DNA from: Candidatus Acetothermia bacterium
Lineage (GTDB): Bacteria; Bipolaricaulota; Bipolaricaulia; RBG-16-55-9; DRXL01
Reading direction: 5' to 3'
Length of the DNA stretch: 34,761 bases
Assembly: GCA_016179105.1 (NCBI GenBank)
Contig: JACOSB010000136.1
Span: 1-34,761, forward strand
The notes beneath the pieces were generated by a model. It searched no databases, was not told where the DNA came from, and saw only the letters and a list, made by a program, of their open reading frames with translations. Shown here one piece after another: positions 24,827 to 32,133 of the stretch (position 1 is its first letter; each line of letters opens with the position of its first letter). Both the position numbers and the translations under genes were made by a program.

Positions 24827-26721
24827 TTCCTCCCGCCAAGCATCATCCAGTATAAGAGCACACCGACGACCCCGAGCATCATCCAGGTTGCATAGTTGCG
24901 AATGAACCCGGATTGCGCCCTTCTCACAAAGCCACTCAGTCGATCGAAAAGTTTTCCGATACCATTGACGATCCCATCCAAGAGACTGAGATCGAAGGCT
25001 GTCGCCAAGAAGTGGGCGATCCCTCTGCCGGGCACGATGAACATATAATAATAGGCTTCGTCGACCCAATACTTGTGATAGAGCACGTTGTAGACGGGTT
25101 TCAAGAAGCTGGGCATCTTTTGGTCTGGTCGCTTGCGCAAGTAGATGTAGTAAGCGATGCCCCAACCAGTCGCTGCAATGAGGATAGACACGATTAATAG
25201 CAAAAGACCAGTCGTTATGTCTTCAGGCTGAGCCTCGGATGCCTTGGCTTCCACAACGGGTTTCAAGAAATCGTGCAGGGTATTTGGCCATCCGAGAATT
25301 CCAGGGCCAAGCCAGAATCCACCAATCACCGACAAAACAGCAAGTGCCCAAACCGGCCAGAGCATCACGTTCGGCGACTCGTGGATGTGCTCTTCATCTT
25401 TCCTGGAGTAGCGCGGCTTGCCGAAGAAGGTCAAGTAGACAGCGCGGAACATGTAAAACGAGGTCAAAAGCGCTGTCAATATGCCGATGACCCACAAGAA
25501 GTAATGACCTCCGCCGAACGTTTTTTCGAGAATCAAATCTTTGCTGAAGAAGCCAACTAAGGGAGGGATTCCGGCCATAGCTGCTGCGGCAACAATAAAC
25601 GCAATCGCAGTACCCTTGATTTTTCTGTAAAGCCCGCCCATCTTTTGCATGTCGGTCTGCTCGCCGCCGAGGGCGTGCATCACGCTGCCCGCGCCCAAGA
25701 ACAAGCAAGCCTTCATAAACGCGTGGCTCGTCAGATGGAACATCGACGCGGAATACGCACCTACCCCCGCCGCCAAGAACATATAGCCGAGCTGGCTCAC
25801 GGTCGAGTACGCCAAGACTCTCTTGATGTCATTATTGACGAGAGCCATGGTAGCCGTGAAGAGCGCGGTCACGGCGCCGATCACGGCAACGACCTCCATC
25901 GCTGCCGGAGAGATGACCGAATGCGAGCGAACGATTACATAGACGCCGGCGGTTACCATGGTCGCCGCGTGGATGAGAGCGCTCACAGGCGTTGGGCCTT
26001 CCATCGCATCCGGCAACCATACGTAGAGCGGAATCTGCGCGGACTTGCCGACAGCGCCCGCGAAGAGCAATAGACCAATCAGCGTCGCATCCGAAGAGGT
26101 AGGAGAAAGCACCTTGAAGACATCCAAATAGTTCAGACTATGGGCGTTCTGGAAGATTAAGAAGAGCCCGAGCAAGAATCCGAAGTCTCCTATTCTATTC
26201 ACTATGAATGCTTTGCGCGCGGCGTCGGCTGCAGTCTTTTTCTCGAACCAATGGCCGATCAAGAGATATGAACACAGGCCGACTCCCTCCCAGCCCATAA
26301 AAAGCAAGAGATAGTTGTCAGCCATGACTAAGATGAGCATCGATCCGGTGAAGAGATTCAGATAAGCGAAGTAGCGCGCATAATCTCGGTCGTGGCTCAT
26401 GTAGCCGATCGAGTAAATGTGGATGAGACCGCCAACGCCGGTGATGATGAGCATCATCAAGAGCGAGAGCTGGTCGATGTGAATTGACATTCTGACGGTG
26501 AAATCACCGACCGAGACCCAGTCGAACAATGGCTTGATGATGGGCCCGGTGGGATTGTGCTGGAACCACCGCACCAATCCCCCAACGGCAATGATGAACG
26601 CGAGGCCGACGGAGCCGGAGCCAATGATTCCAACCCATTTTCGATCGAGTCGGCTGCCGAGCAGAGCGTTAATCAAGAAGCCGAGCAGCGGCAGCGCTGG
26701 GACCAGCCAGAGATACATCAT
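24823..26721 (-). CDS. nuoL: NADH-quinone oxidoreductase subunit L
   Basis: 632 residues; of the two adjacent ATGs, the first is at 26721. It is the distal antiporter-like subunit. Visible segments are LFMGWEGVGLCSYLLIGHWF, IPLYVWLPDAMEGPTPVSAL, HAATMVTAGVYVIVRS, VNNDIKRVLAYSTVSQLGYM and GIPPLVGFFSKDLI. The C-terminal ~110 residues hold the amphipathic lateral helix region and a final anchoring helix (ATWMMLGVVGVLLYWMML), so the protein is full length. It is preceded 9 bp away by nuoK and its stop overlaps nuoM. Confidence 0.96.
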   Translation of the reverse strand: MMYLWLVPALPLLGFLINALLGSRLDRKWVGIIGSGSVGLAFIIAVGGLVRWFQHNPTGPIIKPLFDWVSVGDFTVRMSIHIDQLSLLMMLIITGVGGLIHIYSIGYMSHDRDYARYFAYLNLFTGSMLILVMADNYLLLFMGWEGVGLCSYLLIGHWFEKKTAADAARKAFIVNRIGDFGFLLGLFLIFQNAHSLNYLDVFKVLSPTSSDATLIGLLLFAGAVGKSAQIPLYVWLPDAMEGPTPVSALIHAATMVTAGVYVIVRSHSVISPAAMEVVAVIGAVTALFTATMALVNNDIKRVLAYSTVSQLGYMFLAAGVGAYSASMFHLTSHAFMKACLFLGAGSVMHALGGEQTDMQKMGGLYRKIKGTAIAFIVAAAAMAGIPPLVGFFSKDLILEKTFGGGHYFLWVIGILTALLTSFYMFRAVYLTFFGKPRYSRKDEEHIHESPNVMLWPVWALAVLSVIGGFWLGPGILGWPNTLHDFLKPVVEAKASEAQPEDITTGLLLLIVSILIAATGWGIAYYIYLRKRPDQKMPSFLKPVYNVLYHKYWVDEAYYYMFIVPGRGIAHFLATAFDLSLLDGIVNGIGKLFDRLSGFVRRAQSGFIRNYATWMMLGVVGVLLYWMMLGGRK

Positions 26722-26730
26722 AAGAAAATT

Positions 26731-27042
26731 TCAGCCTCTCAAGACATGGATCTCGTCGATGTCCACGGTCTCTCGTGATCTAAAGATATTGACGATGATC
26801 GCGAGTCCCACGACGACTTCCGCCGCAGCGACGACCAAGCCGAAAAAGACATAGATCTGTCCCGCGATGTCTTGAAGCTCGCGCCCAAAAGCGACGAACG
26901 TCAAATTAACGGCATTGAGCATCAACTCGATGGACATAAAGAGGATGAGCGCGTTGCGTCGAATCAAGACGCCCACGGTGCCAATCGTGAAGAGAATTGC
27001 ACTCACGACTAAATACCATTCGGTTGGAACTGGAGCGTTCAC
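26731..27042 (-). CDS. nuoK: NADH-quinone oxidoreductase subunit K
   Basis: 103 residues from GTG 27042, with GGGAGGG 6 bp upstream. Three membrane helices carry the two conserved channel glutamates, in [14 protein letters not shown] and [12 protein letters not shown]. It is a Mrp/NuoK-type proton path subunit of the membrane arm. Length is normal. Confidence 0.96.
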   Translation of the reverse strand: MNAPVPTEWYLVVSAILFTIGTVGVLIRRNALILFMSIELMLNAVNLTFVAFGRELQDIAGQIYVFFGLVVAAAEVVVGLAIIVNIFRSRETVDIDEIHVLRG

Positions 27043-27063
27043 GTTACACCCTCCCGAAAAGTT

Positions 27064-27582
27064 TTACTCGCTCTTCTTTGTCAAGACTACAGCGCCGATC
27101 ATCGCAGCTAACAACAAGACCGACGCCACCTCAAACGGAAACATGAATTGATGGAACAAGCAGTTTCCCATTTGAGGGATATTGCCTAGGTCCGTGCCGC
27201 TACAAATTTTTGTCGCTGCCGGCTGGGCCGTCGACCCGGCAGACGTAGCGGCCACCGTGAGTGACGCTAATAATCCCAAGAAGACCGCGGACAATATCAG
27301 TCCCGCAGGCCCTTGTAAACGCAAATAATTCGTCTGACCCTCGCCGCGCTGCGCGTGCAAGAGCATCATCACGAAGACGAAGAGCACCATAATCGCGCCC
27401 GCGTAAATAATAATTTGAATGACGGCAACGAACGGGGCATTCAATAGAAGATAGAGCCCAGCGAGACTACCCAGAGTCAATAAGAAAGAAAGCGCGCAAT
27501 GCACCGGCTGACGTAGCGTAATCACGCCGACGCCGGAGACGATTGCAACGACGGATAAAATTCCAAAAAGTACGAGTTCCAT
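27064..27582 (-). CDS. nuoJ: NADH-quinone oxidoreductase subunit J
   Basis: 172 residues from ATG 27582. Five hydrophobic helices are visible. VHCALSFLLTLGSLAGLYLL and FVAVIQIIIYAGAIMVLFVF, with the family's conserved YAGAIMVLF block, identify NuoJ. The loop before the last helix (SGTDLGNIPQMGNCLFHQF) is poorly conserved in the family. It sits 16 bp after nuoH and 21 bp before nuoK. The genes for NuoI and the peripheral arm, often found near here, are absent. Confidence 0.94.
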   Translation of the reverse strand: MELVLFGILSVVAIVSGVGVITLRQPVHCALSFLLTLGSLAGLYLLLNAPFVAVIQIIIYAGAIMVLFVFVMMLLHAQRGEGQTNYLRLQGPAGLILSAVFLGLLASLTVAATSAGSTAQPAATKICSGTDLGNIPQMGNCLFHQFMFPFEVASVLLLAAMIGAVVLTKKSE

Positions 27583-27598
27583 GAATCTCAGTCCTGCT

Positions 27599-28624
27599 TT
27601 ACTTAGGCGCAGACCCTCCCAGCCAGACGACTCCCACAGCGGTGATCATCAACCAGGCGATAGCGATGGGAATGAGATACTTCCAGCCCAAGCTCATCAA
27701 TTGGTCGTAGCGCACGCGCGGCAACGTCGCGCGAATCCAGACGAAGACGAAGACACACAAGAAGACTTTGAGCGCAAAATAAAGGAATCCAAGAATAGGA
27801 AATTGGTCGACGAAGGGACCGAGATAGCCGCCCAAGAAGAGCGTCGTCGCGATCGCGCTCACGGTGACGATGTTGATGTACTCGGCGGCAAAGAAGAGCG
27901 CAAAACGCATCCCGCCGTACTCCGTGTGATAGCCCGCCGTCAGTTCGTGCTCGGCTTCGGGCATATCGAAGGGCGCGCGATTGGTCTCGGCGAGCGCCGA
28001 CAGGAAATAAATGATGAACGCAACCGGCTGTAGAAGGACGATCCAGACATTTTTGGCTTGCCATTCGATTATCTGAGTAATTTGCAAATTGCCTACAATT
28101 AAGATCACGCTGATGATCGAGATCCCGATGGCCAGCTCATAGCTAATCAATTGAGCGCTCGCACGCAAGGCTCCGATGAGAGAAAATTTGCTGTTGGAAG
28201 ACCAACCCGCGAGCACAATCCCAAAGACACCTAGCGACGCAATCGCTAATATAAAAAGAATGCCGACGTTGGGGTTCGCGATAATCGGGTGCAACTCGTA
28301 GCCGAAAATGTTGATGGTAGGTCCGATCGGGATGACCGCAAACGCGAGGAGCGCAGTGACGATCGAGATGAGCGGCGCGACGAAGAACGTGACTTTGTCA
28401 GCACCCACGGGTACAAAATCCTCTTTCAAGAAGAGTTTAATTCCGTCTGCGAGTGGAAATAGCAGTCCGAAGGGACCGGCTCGATTGGGGCCGGGGCGCA
28501 GCTGAAAGCGCCCGACGAGCTTGCGTTCGAGCCAAGTCATATACGCGAAGCTCGTCATCAAGACTCCGATGACGATAGCACCTTTGATGATTGTCTCAAT
28601 AATCGTAACGAGCAAATCACTCAC
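27599..28624 (-). CDS. nuoH: NADH-quinone oxidoreductase subunit H
   Basis: 341 residues from GTG 28624, chosen because AGGAGG lies 11 bp upstream; an ATG at 28645 would place that site inside the gene. It is the quinone-site membrane subunit linking the two arms. The diagnostic LERKLVGRFQLRPGPNRAGP loop is complete, followed by DGIKLFLKED. RAPFDMPEAEHELTAGYHTE holds the acidic quinone-cavity residues, and YGGMRFALFFAAEYINI follows. Eight helices are expected and visible. It starts 70 bp after nuoB. That gap holds no remnant of nuoC or nuoD. Confidence 0.96.
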   Translation of the reverse strand: MSDLLVTIIETIIKGAIVIGVLMTSFAYMTWLERKLVGRFQLRPGPNRAGPFGLLFPLADGIKLFLKEDFVPVGADKVTFFVAPLISIVTALLAFAVIPIGPTINIFGYELHPIIANPNVGILFILAIASLGVFGIVLAGWSSNSKFSLIGALRASAQLISYELAIGISIISVILIVGNLQITQIIEWQAKNVWIVLLQPVAFIIYFLSALAETNRAPFDMPEAEHELTAGYHTEYGGMRFALFFAAEYINIVTVSAIATTLFLGGYLGPFVDQFPILGFLYFALKVFLCVFVFVWIRATLPRVRYDQLMSLGWKYLIPIAIAWLMITAVGVVWLGGSAPK

Positions 28625-28694
28625 GCCGCGTGGCACCTCCTCCATTGTCGAGGCTTGACCAAGAGGTCCAGCAGCGACGTGGGTACTTCACCCA

Positions 28695-29192
28695 TCACGC
28701 CTTCTCACCCGTCTGGTGGGGATCGATCGCTTTTTGGCGAGCAATTTTCTCTTGAAGTTTCATAAGTCCAAATAGGAGCATATCCGGTGTTGGCGGGCAA
28801 CCCGGCACGTAGACATCGACGGGAATAATCTTGTCGACGCCCTGGACGATCGCATAATTATTGAAGATACCGCCGGCAGAGGCGCAGTCGCCCATCGAGA
28901 TGACCCACTTGGGCTCGAGCATCTGGTCATAAATGTGCCGGACCACAGGAGCCATCTTCTGGCTGACTCGGCCCGAGACAATCATCAAGTCGGCCTGGCG
29001 AGGCGACGCTCTAAACATCTCAGCGCCAAAGCGCGCCATGTCCCATCGCGAGGCCGCCGTGGCCATCATCTCGATCGCACAGCACGCCAGTCCCATTTGG
29101 ACCGGCCATAGAGAATTTTTGCGCGCCCATCCGACCAGCTTATCTAAATTCGTGAGTACGAACGGAGACTCTACCATTTGGTCTACTCCCAT
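28695..29192 (-). CDS. nuoB: NADH-quinone oxidoreductase subunit B
   Basis: 165 residues from ATG 29192, with GAGGTG 7 bp upstream. ATG 29177 is an alternative with GGGAG in front. It carries the N2 iron-sulfur cluster, the last electron stop before quinone. All four ligands are present: Cys37-Cys38 in [10 protein letters not shown], Cys103 in MGDCASAGG and Cys132 in VPGCPPTP. The ARKNSLWPV block is typical. The start overlaps the nuoA end by 10 bases. NuoB normally docks on NuoC/D and NuoI, which are not encoded in this window. Confidence 0.96.
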   Translation of the reverse strand: MGVDQMVESPFVLTNLDKLVGWARKNSLWPVQMGLACCAIEMMATAASRWDMARFGAEMFRASPRQADLMIVSGRVSQKMAPVVRHIYDQMLEPKWVISMGDCASAGGIFNNYAIVQGVDKIIPVDVYVPGCPPTPDMLLFGLMKLQEKIARQKAIDPHQTGEKA

Positions 29193-29545
29193 ACAAATGC
29201 ACCTCGCTTAAGTGCGTACAGAAAGCCGACCAAGAGTATACCGATGAAGACGAACATTTCAATGACGCCCATCAGTCCCAAACTTTTGAAGATCAACGCC
29301 CAGGGATAGATGAACGCAACTTCGATGTCGAAGACCAGGAAGAGCATGGCGATCAAGTGAAAGTGGATCGGGATGCGCACACGAGCTGAGCCGATGGGGA
29401 TCATGCCGGATTCATAGGGCATGAGTTTATCGGGGGTGGGGTGTTTGTTGAGCGAGCCGAGTAACAGCGTCAGGCCCGTCATCAGACCGGCAAAACCGAC
29501 GACGAGGATAAAGTAGACAAAAACCGGAAAGAAGTTCATTCCCAT
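29183..29545 (-). CDS. nuoA: NADH-quinone oxidoreductase subunit A
   Basis: About 120 residues from ATG 29545, or 118 from ATG 29539. The frame is open further upstream, but a perfect TATAAT at 29570-29565 would then be inside the gene, so the short start is preferred. Three helices are visible. [20 protein letters not shown] is the conserved Cys-loop region, with Ser replacing the Cys seen in many homologues. [16 protein letters not shown] is the family hallmark. It is the first gene of the nuoABHJKLMN cluster. Confidence 0.94.
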   Translation of the reverse strand: MGMNFFPVFVYFILVVGFAGLMTGLTLLLGSLNKHPTPDKLMPYESGMIPIGSARVRIPIHFHLIAMLFLVFDIEVAFIYPWALIFKSLGLMGVIEMFVFIGILLVGFLYALKRGAFVWE

Positions 29546-29564
29546 TCCCGCCTCACGGGTTGCT

Positions 29565-29570
29565 ATTATA
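29565..29570 (-). promoter_or_regulatory. -10 element of the nuo operon promoter
   Basis: A perfect TATAAT on the minus strand lies 19 bp upstream of ATG 29545, implying a leader of only 10-20 bases. No -35 resembling TTGACA is visible at 16-19 bp. It directly follows the terminator-like hairpin at 29600-29637. Confidence 0.55.
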
Positions 29571-29599
29571 GCGAATGACTCAGACTTGCGCACCTGAGA

Positions 29600-29637
29600 G
29601 AAAATTTTCAATGCCCAAGGGCACTTTGAAAATTTTC
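29600..29637. terminator. Long hairpin between the metallopeptidase and nuoA genes
   Basis: GAAAATTTTCAA (29600-29611) and TTGAAAATTTTC (29626-29637) are perfect 12-base arms. TGCCC/GGGCA nests inside with an AA loop. The arms contain TTTT on both strands. The outer arm overlaps the metallopeptidase stop codon (29636-29638). It likely insulates the nuo promoter from read-through. Confidence 0.6.
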
Positions 29638-31499
29638 ATATTTTCCAGCGGCTCATCACCAAGATTAAGATAAGTCCTTCTCCGTGGGTTAGGCTCCCCA
29701 GGGCTTTCCCTATCATGGCACTGTCACAGTGAGCGAGACAACGCATCGCAACGCCAAGCTTGGAGGAGCTGACCAAAAGATCACCGGGTCGAATCGGCCC
29801 GTTTTCTGTCGTCGCTTTCACATAGACTCGCCCCGCAAGCGCCAGCAACGGGCGAGCGTCCGTGGGTAGATCTCCCAACATTTGAGCAAGCGAAATCTCT
29901 TGGGAGTTATTCTCGATGAGAGCACGCAGCGTGAGACTGAGCGCTAAGTGCGAACGCTCTTTTATCATCAAGAAATCTCGAACACGGAGTGGGCTCAAAA
30001 TCCGAGAATCTTGGTCTTCAGTTGAGATGGACGGCCTTACTTGACGAGAGTTGTTGAGTGTCATCCCCGGCTGTGCAGAGATCACGCCGGAGGCTCCGGA
30101 GCTATGAGGCGCTCGCGTCTTACGGTAAAATTTCGGCTTTTGCGGATCGGGCTCGACGACATCTCCCGCAGCGACGGGCTCCGAGACTTCTATGCGCTCA
30201 GCTAAGTCGGCGCCTGTGCCTGAGTTAAAACAAGGTCCAACTGGGAGAGAGCTTCCGCTCAGTCCACAATTAAAACTGCCGTCGGTATTGACTAGGCCCG
30301 TCGTACGGTCTATTCGAAATACTGCGCTCGTAGAGGTTGTCGGTGTGGTTGCGCAGCTCTCGTTCGAGGGATTCGAATTTCCATTTGCGTTGTACGAACG
30401 CACTCGATAACAATATTGTGTGTTTGGGGCAACTCCGAGATCAGGAAAACTTATCACGTTGGGACCCACGGTGGCGATCTGGGCATAGGTTCCCGAGATG
30501 CCCAGTTTGCGCTCGATCACGAACCCACTCTCGTTGTTCGAGTTATCTTGCCAACTGAGATTGATCTGGATCACTGAAGCAACATTGGTGGACAAATTGC
30601 TGGGCGAGGCGGGGAAAATGCTCGCCCTGAAGTTTGACACCGTGAACGCCGTGTTGTTGAGCGTTTGGCGGTTGTCCGAGTCGCAGTCGGGATTGCTCAA
30701 ATTCCCCTGGGTACACGATAAGTTGGTTCCGATGGGAACTCCAGTGGCGCTGCCGCTGTAGGAAATAGCGGGGTTGGAAAAATGTGTGATTCTTGGACAA
30801 GAGACGCTGTTCGCGTCGCACTTATCTCTGTAGGACATGATTGTGCGCCAGCTCGACGCCCCAGCAATATGTACATGCCCGTGACTATAGGTGTACGCGC
30901 CTGGGACGGCATTGACGTACCAGTCGTGATGCATGCCCTCGTTGTGGCCAACCTCGTGAGCAAAGACGAGTCCGCCGCAGGTTCGTAGCGTCACGCTAAA
31001 CCCAAAGCTCTCGAACGAAGGGCTGACGTTGGTCATGAGCCAAGCGATTCCACAATACTGAGCGGGAGGGGGTGGTTCGGTGATGAGCGCAACCAAATCT
31101 GCACCGTATGTGTTTCTCAGACTGTGCACATTGTCCATGAATCCATCGGAAGAGTTCGTAAGGCGATCCAAGTCTTCTGTGCCGCCGGTCTCGGTATAGC
31201 TCACTTCTTCGCTGTGGACGAGATTGAGGCGCGTGGTGATGCCGCTGTTGGTGTAGGCTTGGTTGGTCGTGCTGACCATTAAATCGATGGCGGCTTGGAT
31301 GGCGCTCGTTCCTCCGGCAGCCGAGCGCGCGGCGGGCGTGTAGACGACCATCACGTCGATGATCGAGCCGTCATCCGATGCTGGGGTTGCTATCGCAGAT
31401 TGAGATTTCGCTGTCGCACTCGGTGCTGATGGGAACATGGCAGGTCCGTCGGGTGGTAGGGCGTCCTGGTTGATCTGATAGACCGCGTGCACGCCAAAT
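29636..31499 (-). CDS. Secreted zinc metallopeptidase, catalytic and C-terminal part (downstream of a frameshift)
   Basis: About 620 residues in one frame, with no natural start; the N-terminal part is in another frame at 31390-32010. The catalytic domain has the metzincin-type zinc site HEVGHNEGMHHD (HEVGH at 30944-30958) and a Met-turn TIMSY, like reprolysin/M12-type bacterial enzymes. IIDVMVVYTPAARSA marks its start. A fibronectin type III domain follows (INLSWQDNSNNESGFVIERK). The final ~190 residues contain GADLAERIEVSEPVAAGDVV, GVISAQPGMTL, LALAGRVYVKATTENGPIRP and GDLLVSSSKLGVAM. That last pattern is common at the ends of bacterial surface and fibre proteins. Likely an exported protease, either inactivated by the frameshift or intact with a sequence error. 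Confidence 0.82.
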
Positions 31500-32010
31500 T
31501 GCCCGCGTACTCGATAAGATAGTACGCACCGGGCATCGAGATGCTGCCCGCGACGATTCCGTCGACCACGACGAGAATCACATCGCTTAGCGGCACGCCC
31601 TGGATGTGACCGTTCCACGAAAATCCATACTGGGTTGGCCCGAAACGGTCTAGCTGTGCGGTGAAATTTAGGTTCGGGAAAAGATTTAGCACCAGCATAT
31701 TTCGTGGCGTTCGCTCGGTCGCTTGCGGCGAGGTGCGCGCTCCGCCGAGGAGATCGAGATGAATGTTGACAAATCGCGTGCGGATGACCGAAGGGCCTTC
31801 GCGGACAAGCGGACCGGAATTCGTCGTTTCCCCAAAGAGTCGATCGTCCGGCTCAAGATTGCCAGGAGCTGCGACGGGGGAAATTGCCGATGTCCCAGCG
31901 AGCAGCAAGACGAGCACTACAAGACCTGCGAGATTTCTCAGAAGCCGTCTCGTAGCAGCTAGAGATGGCTTGGGATGTAGCGACAGAAAATCTCTCAGCG
32001 ACTGGAACAT
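31390..32010 (-). CDS. N-terminal signal and propeptide part of the frameshifted metallopeptidase
   Basis: The open frame is 206 codons from ATG 32010 (AGGT site 7 bp upstream). Only the first ~170 residues are authentic. A signal peptide (LAGLVVLVLLLAGTSA) is followed by a propeptide-like domain: RTRFVNIHLDLL, NMLVLNLFPNLNFTAQLDRF, then VILVVVDGIVAGSISMPGAY and YLIEYAG. At ~31495-31500 the sense continues in the next frame (FGVHAVYQINQDALPP). The remaining ~36 residues here (ACTRSIRSTRTPYHPTDL...) are low-complexity, frame-shifted sequence. One missing base in the AATTTGG tract (minus strand) accounts for the break. Confidence 0.78.
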   Translation of the reverse strand: MFQSLRDFLSLHPKPSLAATRRLLRNLAGLVVLVLLLAGTSAISPVAAPGNLEPDDRLFGETTNSGPLVREGPSVIRTRFVNIHLDLLGGARTSPQATERTPRNMLVLNLFPNLNFTAQLDRFGPTQYGFSWNGHIQGVPLSDVILVVVDGIVAGSISMPGAYYLIEYAGNLACTRSIRSTRTPYHPTDLPCSHQHRVRQRNLNLR

Positions 32011-32057
32011 AGCTTTACCTCACTTCATTTTTCGTTCTCGCAAACACCTGCGCAGTC

Positions 32058-32094
32058 AAAACAAAAGGGGCACCTCTGCCCCAAAGGTGCCCCT
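32058..32094 (-). terminator. Strong rho-independent terminator after the cytochrome gene
   Basis: Perfect 10-bp arms AGGGGCACCT (32066-32075) and AGGTGCCCCT (32085-32094) enclose a 9-base loop. On the minus strand they are followed by TTTTGTTTT (32066-32058). It ends the 32134-34557 transcription unit 40 bp after its stop codon, before the metallopeptidase gene. Confidence 0.85.
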
Positions 32095-32133
32095 GCAGCT
32101 TTCCTACATCTGAAGTCTATGATACTCGGTGCG

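Noticed and set aside
24827..25165. N-terminal extension of nuoM
   Set aside because: It lies inside nuoL, reads as hydrophilic Arg-rich sequence, and a GTG with an upstream GGGAGGA gives a normal NuoM start.
29546..29611. Longer nuoA start upstream
   Set aside because: It would include a perfect TATAAT and part of the terminator hairpin, and the added residues do not match NuoA.
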